In this document: in pieces, positions 14,542 to 22,699 of the stretch
Numbering within the stretch: the stretch's first letter is position 1
How the letters are laid out: every line of letters begins with the position of its first letter
From: an uncultured Lacibacter sp.
GTDB taxonomy: Bacteria > Bacteroidota > Bacteroidia > Chitinophagales > Chitinophagaceae
Assembly (NCBI RefSeq): GCF_946479605.1
Contig: NZ_CAMLGT010000026.1
Coordinates: 1 to 23,013 of the forward strand
Reading direction: 5' to 3'
DNA length: 23,013 nt
Notes under the pieces: generated by a model
Told to the model about the DNA's origin: nothing
Seen by the model: only the letters and a program-made list of their open reading frames with translations
Database searches by the model: none
Made by a program: the position numbers and the translations under genes

Positions 14542-15783
14542 GTGAACAGATCTGAAATATATCAATCAACACTGGTTGTTATTGGCGGTGGCGCTGCCGG
14601 TTTTTTCTGTGCTGTAAATGCAGCACGCTTAAATCCGTTGTTGCGTGTAATTATTCTTGAAAAATCAAGCAAGGTATTATCGAAAGTAAAAGTAAGTGGT
14701 GGTGGCCGTTGCAATGTTACTCATGCCTGTTTTGATGTACAGGAATTGAGCAAACGCTATCCACGTGGTGAACATTTTGTACGCAAAGCGTTTCATCAGT
14801 TCTTTACAAAAGATACCATTGAATGGTTTGAAGAAAGAGGGGTAAAGCTGAAAGCAGAAGCTGATGGACGGATGTTTCCGGCTACTGATTCATCGCAAAC
14901 TATTATTGATTGTTTGTTGCGTGAAGTAAACAAGTATAAAGTAGATTTGTTACTGAACAGAGAAGTGAAAAAATTGAAAGCGGAGAGTGACAAGTGGGAA
15001 GTGGAACTAAACAACAGTGACACTATAACTGCCGATTATGTTTGTATTGCCAGTGGTGGTTTTCCTAAACTTCAGCAATTCGATTGGTTAAAAGGAACAG
15101 GTCATACGATTGTGCCACCTGTTCCATCGTTATTTACGTTTAATATTCCACAACATCCAATCACACAATTGATGGGTGTTGTGGTGCCCGAAGCAACCAT
15201 AAAAATTCAATCAACAAAATTAAAAAACACCGGCCCGCTGTTGATTACACATTGGGGTATGAGCGGACCAGGTATATTAAAACTTTCAGCATGGGGTGCA
15301 AGAGAATTGCAGGAACGTAATTATGATTTCATTATTAATATTAATTGGCTGAACGATGCAAAGGAACAGGAAGTAAAAGATGCGCTGCAGTTGATTCGTA
15401 CCAGTAAAGGATCACAAAAGATCAGCAACAATAATCTCTTTCATTTGCCCAACCGCTTATGGGCCTTTCTGTTGCAGCAAGCAGGTATAAATGAGGAAGT
15501 ACGCTGGGCCGATCTTCCATCGAAAGAACAAAATAAATTAGTGCAGCTGCTGTGCAATCATGAGTTTCAGGTAAAAGGTAAAACAACGTTTAAGGAAGAG
15601 TTTGTTACTGCTGGCGGTGTTGATCTGAAACAGGTTGATGCAAATACGATGCAAAGCAAACTGCATCCCAATCTTTTTTTTGCAGGTGAAATTTTAGATG
15701 TAGATGGCATTACAGGTGGCTTTAATTTTCAACACGCATGGACTAGTGGTTTTATAGCTGCAAAAGCAATTACTTCCTTATAA
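14542..15783 (+). CDS. BaiN/HI0933-family FAD-dependent oxidoreductase, GTG start
   Basis: The 413-residue product has a Rossmann FAD-binding motif GGGAAG at residues 15-20, the acidic end of the second strand (IILEKS), and the family signature SGGGRCN at residues 52-58. The C-terminal FAD-contact block contains FAGEILDVDGITGGFNFQHAW (split, about residues 382-403). These mark the HI0933/BaiN/YhiN flavoprotein family, often annotated as aminoacetone oxidase or NAD(P)/FAD-dependent oxidoreductase. The physiological substrate is not known for most members, and I do not assign one. The GTG at 14542 is the only start that keeps the FAD motif near the N-terminus, and it lies three bases after the T-run of a terminator. 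Confidence 0.9.
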   Translation: MNRSEIYQSTLVVIGGGAAGFFCAVNAARLNPLLRVIILEKSSKVLSKVKVSGGGRCNVTHACFDVQELSKRYPRGEHFVRKAFHQFFTKDTIEWFEERGVKLKAEADGRMFPATDSSQTIIDCLLREVNKYKVDLLLNREVKKLKAESDKWEVELNNSDTITADYVCIASGGFPKLQQFDWLKGTGHTIVPPVPSLFTFNIPQHPITQLMGVVVPEATIKIQSTKLKNTGPLLITHWGMSGPGILKLSAWGARELQERNYDFIININWLNDAKEQEVKDALQLIRTSKGSQKISNNNLFHLPNRLWAFLLQQAGINEEVRWADLPSKEQNKLVQLLCNHEFQVKGKTTFKEEFVTAGGVDLKQVDANTMQSKLHPNLFFAGEILDVDGITGGFNFQHAWTSGFIAAKAITSL

Positions 15784-15829
15784 TCTGCACAGTTATTTAC
15801 TCTGTTGCACGCCCATGTAGTTGGTATAT

Positions 15830-15857
15830 TTTGTAAGAATCAATATCCCTACCTTTA
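15830..15857 (+). promoter_or_regulatory. Candidate promoter of the aminotransferase gene
   Basis: TTTG (15830-15833) is followed after 16 bases by TACCTTTA (15850-15857), matching TAnnTTTG except for the last base. The gap is shorter than usual. Transcription would begin about ten bases before the ATG at 15874. Confidence 0.5.
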
Positions 15858-15873
15858 AATAAACTCAACTGTA

Positions 15874-17160
15874 ATGTCATCCCGAAGAAAGTTTTTACAC
15901 CAACTTACTGCTGCAGGCGCTTTTACTTTTTTGCCTTTTACAAATACTGCTTTTGCTAACGAAGCAGAGAACAGGTACCGTCAGTTTCATGCATTGAACA
16001 ATGCAGATGCAATGAAAGATGAAGATTTTTGGGGATGGATAAAAGAGCAATACACAGTATCGCCCAACTTATTAAACCTCAACAATGGCGGTGTAAGCCC
16101 ACAGCCCAAAGTAGTACAGGATGCACATATCCGTTTCTATCAATTTTCAAACGAAGGGCCTTCTTATTATATGTGGCGCACGCTTGATGAAGGCAGGGAA
16201 GCGTTGCGTGGAAAGTTGGCAGAGCTTGCCGGTTGCAATGCTGAAGAAATTGCCATTAACCGTAATGCAACAGAGGGATTAAATACAGTGATCTTTGGTT
16301 TGAATTTAAAAGCAGGCGATGAAGTGGTGCTTACAAAACAGGACTACCCGAATATGATCAACGCCTGGAAACAACGTGAAAAGCGGGATGGAATTAAACT
16401 GGTTTGGTTAAATCTTGAATTGCCCGTAGAGAACGATGATACCATTGTACAGCAGTATGTAAATGCATTTACATCACGTACAAAAATTGTACATGTTACT
16501 CATCTCATAAACTGGACCGGACAAATTCTGCCCATCAGAAAAATTGCGGATGAAGCGCATAAACGTGGCATTGAAGTGATTGGTGATGGGGCGCATACGT
16601 TTGCCCATACCGATTTCAAGATACCTGATCTTGGTTGCGATTATTTTGCCAGCTCTTTACACAAATGGTTGTGTGCGCCCTTTGGCAGCGGTTTGCTGTG
16701 GATCAAAAAAGAGAAGATAAAAAATATTTGGGCGCTGCTCAGTAACAACGAACCCGATGGTACAGATATCCGCAAATTTGAATCACTTGGTACAAGATCA
16801 TTCGCAAGTGAAATGGCCATTGGCAATGCCGTTGATTTTCATAATGTCATCGGTTCAAAACGGAAAGAAGAAAGGCTACGTTATCTTACTGATTACTGGA
16901 TAAATAAAGTAGCTGATTTAAAGAAAGTGTCATTCCTTCAGCCAAAAAACAAAGCAGCGTATTGTGCTATTTCAAATATTGCAATAGATGGAGTAAAACC
17001 GGGAGATGTATCAAAGGAGTTACATAATAAACACCGTATCCATACTGTTAGTATTGATTGGGAAAACATCCATGGTGTGCGTATTACCCCACATGTGTAC
17101 ACTTCAACAAAAGACCTTGACAGACTTGTTAATGCCATCCGGCAAATTGCAGGGGCTTAG
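15874..17160 (+). CDS. Exported class V PLP-dependent aminotransferase-like protein
   Basis: The 428-residue product begins with a twin-arginine type signal (SRRKFL at residues 3-8, then a hydrophobic segment ending near TAFA), so it is probably sent through the Tat pathway already folded. The rest is an aminotransferase class V domain. Asp238 in GDGAHTFAH should contact the PLP ring nitrogen, and Lys264 in SSLHKW should form the Schiff base. NRNATEGLN (about residues 129-137) matches the cofactor-phosphate loop region. Relatives include isopenicillin N epimerase-like and cysteine desulfurase-like proteins; the reaction cannot be told from sequence. It has a candidate promoter and no terminator before the next gene. 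Confidence 0.9.
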   Translation: MSSRRKFLHQLTAAGAFTFLPFTNTAFANEAENRYRQFHALNNADAMKDEDFWGWIKEQYTVSPNLLNLNNGGVSPQPKVVQDAHIRFYQFSNEGPSYYMWRTLDEGREALRGKLAELAGCNAEEIAINRNATEGLNTVIFGLNLKAGDEVVLTKQDYPNMINAWKQREKRDGIKLVWLNLELPVENDDTIVQQYVNAFTSRTKIVHVTHLINWTGQILPIRKIADEAHKRGIEVIGDGAHTFAHTDFKIPDLGCDYFASSLHKWLCAPFGSGLLWIKKEKIKNIWALLSNNEPDGTDIRKFESLGTRSFASEMAIGNAVDFHNVIGSKRKEERLRYLTDYWINKVADLKKVSFLQPKNKAAYCAISNIAIDGVKPGDVSKELHNKHRIHTVSIDWENIHGVRITPHVYTSTKDLDRLVNAIRQIAGA

Positions 17161-17166
17161 CCACTC

Positions 17167-17196
17167 TTGTTTTTCTGTTAGCAGTTTGTACCTTTA
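17167..17196 (+). promoter_or_regulatory. Promoter of the secreted PepSY-like gene
   Basis: TTG (17167-17169) is followed after exactly 19 bases by TACCTTTA (17189-17196). The spacing is ideal and the -7 box differs only in its last base. It starts six bases after the upstream stop codon. Confidence 0.65.
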
Positions 17197-17211
17197 GTAA
17201 AATAAATCTTT

Positions 17212-17778
17212 ATGAAAAAGCTGTTTAGTCTTGCTATTCTTTTATCGTGTTCTTTGCTTGTTTTTGCACAAGCCGGTAATGAAAAAAATAAAAGCAAAGA
17301 GAAAAATAAAAAGGAAAATGCAGGCAAGGGAAAAAATAATAATGTAAACGAACAGGCGAACAGCAATAATAACAATACAGCTACCGGCGCTCAAAACGGC
17401 AACAGCAAAACAAGAAAAAATATTCCAACGAAAGTAGGCAGTTCTTTTGCGGCTGAGTATCCCAATGCGGTAAATGCTGTTTGGACAAAGAATCGTGGCG
17501 ATTGGACCGTTGTATTTGGCAATGGGGTATGGCGCTCAACCGCCACTTACCATAGTAATGGCGACAGGGTGGATACTCGCACACCCATGCCAAGAGAACA
17601 GGCACCACGATCAGTAATTGATGAAATACTTCGCCGTTATCCAAAAGACAGCCCCAAGGATATCATCAAAATTGAAAAACCGAAGAATCCCAACCTGTTC
17701 CAGGTAATCCTGGATGCAGCGGGAAAGAAAAAGACACTGCTGTTTGATGAAAATGGCAAACTGGTTTCGGAACAATAA
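17212..17778 (+). CDS. Secreted PepSY-like (DUF2874-type) protein with an Asn/Lys-rich linker
   Basis: The 188-residue product has a signal peptide (MKKLFSLAILLSCSLLVFAQA; cleavage likely after FAQA, about residue 21). Residues about 22-65 form a low-complexity linker rich in Asn, Lys and Glu. From about residue 70 the sequence resembles the PepSY-like/beta-lactamase-inhibitor-like family common in Bacteroidota: FAAEYPNAVNAVWTKNRGDWTVVF, then a strand-rich half with RSVIDEILRRYP and a closing LFDENGKLVSEQ. Function is unknown; such proteins are thought to be periplasmic or secreted binders or inhibitors. It has its own promoter and a terminator, so it is likely a single-gene unit. Confidence 0.8.
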   Translation: MKKLFSLAILLSCSLLVFAQAGNEKNKSKEKNKKENAGKGKNNNVNEQANSNNNNTATGAQNGNSKTRKNIPTKVGSSFAAEYPNAVNAVWTKNRGDWTVVFGNGVWRSTATYHSNGDRVDTRTPMPREQAPRSVIDEILRRYPKDSPKDIIKIEKPKNPNLFQVILDAAGKKKTLLFDENGKLVSEQ

Positions 17779-17800
17779 GCATTTACAGGTATAGAAAAAA

Positions 17801-17827
17801 CGCCATCGGAAAACGGTGGCGTTTTTT
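17801..17827 (+). terminator. Intrinsic terminator after the PepSY-like gene
   Basis: CGCCATCG (17801-17808) and CGGTGGCG (17814-17821) pair with one T-G wobble around GAAAA. A run of A precedes it and six T follow, so it could work in both directions. Confidence 0.85.
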
Positions 17828-17889
17828 GTTACACAGTTACCATCATTGGATTTTTTGTTTACTTTGCCCCACTTAATGATAACGACCGG

Positions 17890-18804
17890 ATGTATATTTT
17901 AACCAAGATCCTCACACATTTTTATTTCTGGATTTTTACAAAACGAATTGGCTTTTTCAATTCGAAACAAACAAAAATCGTCACCCCAATGATCCTTGGC
18001 GTGAATCATCCCAATTCTTTTCTTGATGCTGTTATAGTAGGAGCCATGATGGATCACCGGGTACATTTTATAACAAGAAGCGGCGTGTTTAAAAATCCTT
18101 TTGTACGGATGATCTTACGTTCTGTAAACATGATTCCTATTTACAGGATGACTGATGGAAAAGATCAACTGGCAAATAATGATGCAACATTTGAAGAGGT
18201 GAGAAAAGTGTTGATGCGTGGCGAGCATGTGCTCATTTTTGTAGAGGGTTTTTGTCGTCATCAAACAACATTGCAACTGCCGTTGAAAAAGGGAGCGCCC
18301 CGTATGTTGTTGCAGGCATGGGAAGATGGGCTGGATGTAACTTTTCTTCCTGTATGGATCAGGTATAATTCATTTGTTGATTTCCCCAAAACGTTCGATT
18401 TCAATTTTGGAACACAGTTTGGAAAAGAAGTGATTAAAGAAGGGATGGAAGTAGGCGCAAAGATGGTGGCTATTAACAAAGCAGCAGAAGTACAATTACA
18501 GGAACTGAGTACAATAACAAATCCTGATACAAGTGTGAAGCTTCCCAAGTGGCTCTTGTTTATTCCTGCCATGCTTGGAGTGGTAACGCATATTCTTTTT
18601 TATTTTCCACTTGAACGTATTGCCTGGAAATTACGTGGTGAGCAGTACTATGACAGTATTCTTTTTTGCCTGATGGCATTTTTATATCCTTTCTATTTAA
18701 TCACAATTGCGTTAGTGCTTTATTGTTTTGCAGGAGCATGGTGGGCGTTGACATCCGTAATTGTGCTGCCTTTGCTTGCAAAAAGCTATGTGATGTGGAA
18801 GTAG
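17890..18804 (+). CDS. PlsC-type phospholipid/glycerolipid acyltransferase
   Basis: The 304-residue product has the LPLAT acyltransferase motifs: NHPNSFLD with His40 and Asp46 (an H-x5-D spacing, as in the yeast Gpt2/Sct1-like branch rather than the common H-x4-D), IPIYR at 82-86 (motif II), and FVEGFCR at 117-123, where Glu119-Gly120 match the usual FPEGxxR motif III. PLKKG follows at 131-135. Hydrophobic segments near residues 218-240 and 255-295 should anchor the protein in the membrane. The expected role is acyl transfer to glycerol-3-phosphate, dihydroxyacetone phosphate or lysophosphatidate in membrane lipid synthesis; the exact acceptor is uncertain. Confidence 0.85.
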   Translation: MYILTKILTHFYFWIFTKRIGFFNSKQTKIVTPMILGVNHPNSFLDAVIVGAMMDHRVHFITRSGVFKNPFVRMILRSVNMIPIYRMTDGKDQLANNDATFEEVRKVLMRGEHVLIFVEGFCRHQTTLQLPLKKGAPRMLLQAWEDGLDVTFLPVWIRYNSFVDFPKTFDFNFGTQFGKEVIKEGMEVGAKMVAINKAAEVQLQELSTITNPDTSVKLPKWLLFIPAMLGVVTHILFYFPLERIAWKLRGEQYYDSILFCLMAFLYPFYLITIALVLYCFAGAWWALTSVIVLPLLAKSYVMWK

Positions 18805-18849
18805 TGAACAGTTTGGTGGTTCAGGTGTAATTATTGCATATTGTTTATT

Positions 18850-19632
18850 ATGATAGCAAACACACGCCGGCTTACGATTTACCAGGTTTTATTTTTTGCA
18901 TTCATGATTACCATGAATGCATTGGCCAATGGCTTACCGCTTAACGGATACACAACAGGCGAAATCAGCGCCATGTATCCCAACTTATTTGTGCCTGCCG
19001 GATTTACTTTCAGTATTTGGGGTGTTATTTATTTACTGTTGCTGGCTTATGTTGTATACAGTTCGGTTATTTTATGGAAGCAGAATGATGCTGATGCGAT
19101 GATGCCCGTTGTTAAAACAGTTACGCCATATTTTATACTTACGTGTGCATTAAATGGCACGTGGATCATGATGTGGCACTTGTTACAGGTTGAGTTGTCT
19201 TTGTTTTTCATGTTGTGGCTTTTAGCAACGCTTATTCTCATCTATATAAAATTGCAACCACACCGGATGAAATTAAAGCGGATGAACAGGCTGCTGTATG
19301 TGCCGTTTATTGTTTATCTCGGCTGGATAAGTGTTGCTACTATTGCAAACACCACAGCTTTGCTGGTTCATTATAACTGGAACGGATTAGGGATCGATGC
19401 CGTGATGTGGAGTTGTATCATGATCACATCAGCAACATTCCTTGCTGCATTTTTTACTGTTTTTCGCAGCGATTTTTTCTATACCATGGTTATTATGTGG
19501 GCATTGTACGGCATTTCAGTTTCGCAGAAGAATTACAGTGAAATTGTAACAATTGCATACGGCGGCATAGGTCTTTGTGTGTTGCTGGTTTTGACAGGGA
19601 TAATCCGTGGGGTAAAAATGAAAAGAATTTAA
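18850..19632 (+). CDS. TspO/MBR-related polytopic membrane protein
   Basis: I choose the ATG at 18850 (260 residues) over the in-frame TTG at 18841. The product is very hydrophobic, with seven or eight candidate membrane segments at about 9-29, 52-76, 92-111, 114-134, 149-171, 183-203, 208-224 and 235-253. The stretch MNALANGLPLNGYTTGE and FVPAGFTFSIWGVIYLLLL resembles the tryptophan-rich TspO-related family often found in Bacteroidota. Classic TspO has five helices and about 160 residues, so this is the longer, distant branch. A role in porphyrin or small-molecule binding is known for TspO itself but cannot be carried over. The stop codon overlaps that of the convergent RDD gene by four bases. 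Confidence 0.75.
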   Translation: MIANTRRLTIYQVLFFAFMITMNALANGLPLNGYTTGEISAMYPNLFVPAGFTFSIWGVIYLLLLAYVVYSSVILWKQNDADAMMPVVKTVTPYFILTCALNGTWIMMWHLLQVELSLFFMLWLLATLILIYIKLQPHRMKLKRMNRLLYVPFIVYLGWISVATIANTTALLVHYNWNGLGIDAVMWSCIMITSATFLAAFFTVFRSDFFYTMVIMWALYGISVSQKNYSEIVTIAYGGIGLCVLLVLTGIIRGVKMKRI

Positions 19633-20210
19633 AGATGATCATCGGTCATTTGTACTGAACTTTTCACAACATAGGTTTTTCCAATTCTGTCATGCAAGGC
19701 TCTGTACTTTGAGTCGTTTACAAGAAAGTATGTTTCAACAGCATAAATCAAAAAAACCAAACCTGCATAACTCACATAAAAAATACTTCTTGTAGTAATA
19801 AGGTCTTTCCAATCTGTAATGGCTCCTTCTGCTTCGATATAATATAGTTGAAAAAACACAGCTATGAGTAAAGAGATCATTTCAAGCCCAATGTATATGA
19901 TATTGCGAAGGAGAATATTATTCATACTTGGTGGTTGCAGTGTATCATTCACAATCTTCATCCTCAGCAGCATTTTCCCGATTGTTGCCCCAAATCTATA
20001 TTCCAGTACAAGATTGTAAGCAATAGGTATTATTGTGGAAACAGCGATGCTCAGATAGGGAAGGTTATATGGCAAAACATAGCGAAGCAAATAGCCAAAC
20101 ACCCACAGGATAATTCCATCCATTACCAAAGCTCCGAAACGGGGCCAAAATCCCATATAACGGTACTGTGGTTCTTCAAAATCGTTGAGTAAGTTTTCCA
20201 TTTGTTCCAT
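19629..20210 (-). CDS. RDD-family membrane protein
   Basis: The 193-residue product shows the RDD domain: FWPRFGALVMDGIILWVFGY (Arg24 and Asp31 as the first two signature residues) and ALHDRIGKTYVV near residues 171-182 (Asp174 as the third). Membrane segments lie at about 27-46, 52-70, 104-122 and 143-162. Between them, LEYRFGATIGKMLLRMKIVN is a typical RDD loop. The family is thought to include ion exchangers or transporters, but most members are uncharacterised. It is the only complete minus-strand gene. It converges on the TspO-like gene with a 4-base overlap and diverges from rpsA. Confidence 0.88.
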   Translation of the reverse strand: MEQMENLLNDFEEPQYRYMGFWPRFGALVMDGIILWVFGYLLRYVLPYNLPYLSIAVSTIIPIAYNLVLEYRFGATIGKMLLRMKIVNDTLQPPSMNNILLRNIIYIGLEMISLLIAVFFQLYYIEAEGAITDWKDLITTRSIFYVSYAGLVFLIYAVETYFLVNDSKYRALHDRIGKTYVVKSSVQMTDDHL

Positions 20211-20396
20211 GCGTATAAAAATAACGGAAAGAAGAATAGGGCTGCTACCTTTTACAGATGGTTAACAGGCTGGCAATCAGTGGGTGACTGCTTATAACGG
20301 GTTCGTCCTGCAAAAGACAACATGGCGGATTACGAAACAGGAGTGTTGCCCATCAAAAAAGCCTTCTTTTTTGCAAAAAAACTAAGCTGAAAACCC
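20211..20396. other. Divergent spacer between the RDD gene and the rpsA promoter
   Basis: This stretch holds no recognisable gene or RNA. No good two-box promoter for the RDD gene is visible; the closest -7-like match (TATTTTTA on the minus strand at 20215-20222) lies too near its ATG. Confidence 0.5.
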
Positions 20397-20426
20397 TTGC
20401 CTCACCAGCTTTTTGGCCTACATTTG
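20397..20426 (+). promoter_or_regulatory. Bacteroidota-type promoter of rpsA
   Basis: TTG (20397-20399) is followed after exactly 19 bases by TACATTTG (20419-20426), a full consensus match. Transcription would begin near 20432, about 31 bases before the ATG. Box sequence and spacing closely match those of the rpsJ promoter. Confidence 0.85.
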
Positions 20427-20429
20427 CAC

Positions 20430-20455
20430 CCCCGAATCAATTTAAACAATCGGGG
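20430..20455 (+). promoter_or_regulatory. 5'-terminal hairpin of the rpsA leader
   Basis: CCCCGA (20430-20435) pairs with TCGGGG (20450-20455) around a 14-base AT-rich loop. It starts at the predicted transcription start and ends seven bases before the rpsA ATG, mirroring the rpsJ leader. Confidence 0.55.
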
Positions 20456-20462
20456 TTATTTT

Positions 20463-22382
20463 ATGTCAGAAAATCAAATTGTTAACTCAAACGCTGATGC
20501 ACAGGAGAATGCACCGGTAGCTGCGGCTACTGAAGCAACTACAGCGACAACAACTGCACCTGTGGCTGTGCAAACTGCACATGATGATTTTGATTGGAGC
20601 GTTGACAAGCGCAACGTAGCAATCTACAGTAAAGAAGAGCGTGAAAAGTACGATTCAGTTTATGATGGTACGTTCAAGCAGGTAAACGATGCTGAAATTG
20701 TTGATGGCCAGGTTGTGGCATTAACAAAAACAGATGTGGTGATCAACATTGGCTTTAAAAGCGATGGTCTTGTTTCTTTGAACGAGTTCCGTGACCTGCA
20801 AGGTTTAAAAGTTGGCGACACTGTTGAAGTAATGGTTGTTGAAAAAGAAGACAGAGAAGGTCACTTACACCTCAGCCGCAAACTTGCACGCATCACACGT
20901 GCTTGGGAGCGCATTATGGAAGTACATAAGACAGGTGAAATTGTTACAGGTACTGTTACCAGCAAAACAAAAGGTGGTTTAATCGTTGATGTGTTTGGTA
21001 TGGAAACCTTCTTACCAGGTTCTCAAATCGACGTTAAGCCTGTTACCGACTACGATCAGTTTGTTGGTAAAACAATGGAGTTTAAAGTGGTTAAAATCAA
21101 TGAAGCAATCAAAAATGCCGTTGTATCTCACAAAGCTCTTATTGAAAGCGATATCGAAGCTCAAAGAGCACAGATCATTGGCAAGCTTGAAAAAGGCCAG
21201 GTACTGGAAGGAACCGTTAAGAACATTACTGACTTCGGTGCATTTATGGACCTCGGCGGCTTAGATGGTTTATTGTACATCACAGATATTTCATGGGGAC
21301 GCATCAATCATCCGTCAGAAGTACTGAAACTTGATCAAAAGATCAATGTTGTGGTACTTGATTTCGATGATGAGAAGAAACGTATCTCTCTTGGTTTAAA
21401 ACAATTGACCCCACATCCATGGGATGTGTTGCCTGATACCATTGTTGAAGGCGCTATCGTGAAAGGTAGAGTGGTGAACATTGAAGATTACGGGGCATTC
21501 CTCGAAATCCTTCCGGGTGTTGAAGGTTTGGTTCACGTATCTGAAATTACGTGGGCTAACACGCCAATCAATGCAAAAGAATTCTTCAAACTCGGTGATG
21601 AGCATGAAGCTAAAGTGGTAACACTTGACAAGGGAAGTCGTAAGATGAGCTTGTCTATTAAGCAAATGTCTCAGGATCCATGGAGCGATATCGAAACTAA
21701 ATTCCCTGAAGGCAGCCGTCATACCGGCGTTGTGAAAAACATCACTCCTTACGGTGTGTTTGTTGAATTGACAACCGGTATCGGTGGTATGATCCACATC
21801 TCTGATCTGAGCTGGTTGAAACGTTTCAATCACCCAAGCGAGTACACTAAAGTTGGTGAAAACATCGACGTAGTGATCCTTGGTATTGATAAAGACAACC
21901 GCAAATTGCAATTAGGTCACAAGCAGCTCGAAGAAGATCCCTGGAACAGCTTGCAGGATACATTCGCTGTAGGTTCAATTCATGATGGAACTGTCATTCG
22001 TAAAGACGACAAAGGCGCTATTGTTCAATTGCCTTATGGTTTGGAAGGATTTGCTCCTAACCGTCATTTGGCAAAAGAAGATGGCAAGAGTGTTGGCGCT
22101 GACGAAACAGCACAATTCATGGTGATTGAATTTGATCGCAATGAAAAACGCATCGTTGTTTCTCACGCACGCATTTGGGAGCAAGCTAAAGCTGACGAAA
22201 GAGATGCTGCAAGAAAAGAACAAAGAGCCGATGCTGATGCTGCTAAAAAAGCCGTGAAGAACATTCAGAGTAAGGTTGAAAAACCAACGCTTGGTGACCT
22301 TGGCGCTTTGGCACAGATCAAAGAAAAATTACAGCAGGAAGAGAAAGGAAACAAAGGTGGCGAGAACAAAGCTGCTGAGTAA
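20463..22382 (+). CDS. rpsA: 30S ribosomal protein S1
   Basis: I place the start at the ATG at 20463 (639 residues); the in-frame TTG at 20397 would put the promoter inside the coding sequence. Six S1 OB-fold repeats lie at about residues 76-139, 157-224, 245-313, 330-400, 417-486 and 503-568. Repeats three to five carry the clearest motifs, such as NITDFGAFMDLGGLDGLLYITDISW at 254-278 (split) and EDYGAFLEI. An acidic, Ala/Thr-rich N-terminal tail and a charged helical C-terminal tail (about 572-639) flank them. S1 captures mRNA for the small subunit, which matters in a phylum that makes little use of Shine-Dalgarno pairing. The gene is a stand-alone unit with its own promoter, leader hairpin and terminator. 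Confidence 0.96.
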   Translation: MSENQIVNSNADAQENAPVAAATEATTATTTAPVAVQTAHDDFDWSVDKRNVAIYSKEEREKYDSVYDGTFKQVNDAEIVDGQVVALTKTDVVINIGFKSDGLVSLNEFRDLQGLKVGDTVEVMVVEKEDREGHLHLSRKLARITRAWERIMEVHKTGEIVTGTVTSKTKGGLIVDVFGMETFLPGSQIDVKPVTDYDQFVGKTMEFKVVKINEAIKNAVVSHKALIESDIEAQRAQIIGKLEKGQVLEGTVKNITDFGAFMDLGGLDGLLYITDISWGRINHPSEVLKLDQKINVVVLDFDDEKKRISLGLKQLTPHPWDVLPDTIVEGAIVKGRVVNIEDYGAFLEILPGVEGLVHVSEITWANTPINAKEFFKLGDEHEAKVVTLDKGSRKMSLSIKQMSQDPWSDIETKFPEGSRHTGVVKNITPYGVFVELTTGIGGMIHISDLSWLKRFNHPSEYTKVGENIDVVILGIDKDNRKLQLGHKQLEEDPWNSLQDTFAVGSIHDGTVIRKDDKGAIVQLPYGLEGFAPNRHLAKEDGKSVGADETAQFMVIEFDRNEKRIVVSHARIWEQAKADERDAARKEQRADADAAKKAVKNIQSKVEKPTLGDLGALAQIKEKLQQEEKGNKGGENKAAE

Positions 22383-22416
22383 TTCTGAATCTTTCTTTGT
22401 AATTGAATTTATAATT

Positions 22417-22448
22417 AAGTCCTGCAGCGATGCAGGACTTTTTGTTTT
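22417..22448 (+). terminator. Intrinsic terminator after rpsA
   Basis: AAGTCCTGCA (22417-22426) and TGCAGGACTT (22431-22440) form a perfect 10-bp stem with a GNRA-type GCGA loop, followed by TTTG and TTTT. It is the strongest terminator in the window. Confidence 0.92.
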
Positions 22449-22478
22449 GGCGAACGAACTAATAAATTAGCTACACTG

Positions 22479-22503
22479 TCATCCTGAGCCTGTTGAAGGA
22501 TGA
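22479..22503. repeat. Inverted repeat with TCATCCT/AGGATGA ends
   Basis: TCATCCT (22479-22485) and AGGATGA (22497-22503) enclose GAGCCTGTTGA. The whole string resembles a short palindromic repeat family (TCATCCTGAGC...GAAGGATGA) that I recall seeing between genes in many Bacteroidota and other bacteria. Copy number here cannot be judged. Confidence 0.6.
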
Positions 22504-22600
22504 TGGGATGTGGTCTTGATTACATGTAAAAGCGATTTTGAAAGGAGTAAGTTGTAGTTGTGCCAAACTGCATTGCTACTTTGAATCGTCTGTTGCGTCG

Positions 22601-22617
22601 TCTCGCCTCAGGCGAGA
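22601..22617. repeat. GC-rich palindrome
   Basis: TCTCGCC (22601-22607) and GGCGAGA (22611-22617) form a perfect 7-bp stem around TCA. It is not followed by a T-run in either direction. Confidence 0.55.
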
Positions 22618-22699
22618 TTCCTCGTTTGGTAATTCTTATCATTAAAAGCACAAAGTGTCTTTCTGGTTTCAACCATTTCTTTCGGCAAAAAAATAAAAA

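Noticed and set aside
17851..17866. Promoter for the acyltransferase gene (TTTTTTG and TTACTTTG)
   Set aside because: The boxes are far too close together and the -7 box does not fit TAnnTTTG; read-through or an unseen promoter is equally likely.
18841..18849. TTG start for the TspO-like gene
   Set aside because: An ATG three codons later gives a normal N-terminus just before the first membrane segment.
20397..20462. In-frame extension of rpsA from a TTG
   Set aside because: It contains the -7 box and the likely transcription start, so it cannot be in the mRNA from that promoter; MSENQ at 20463 is a normal start.
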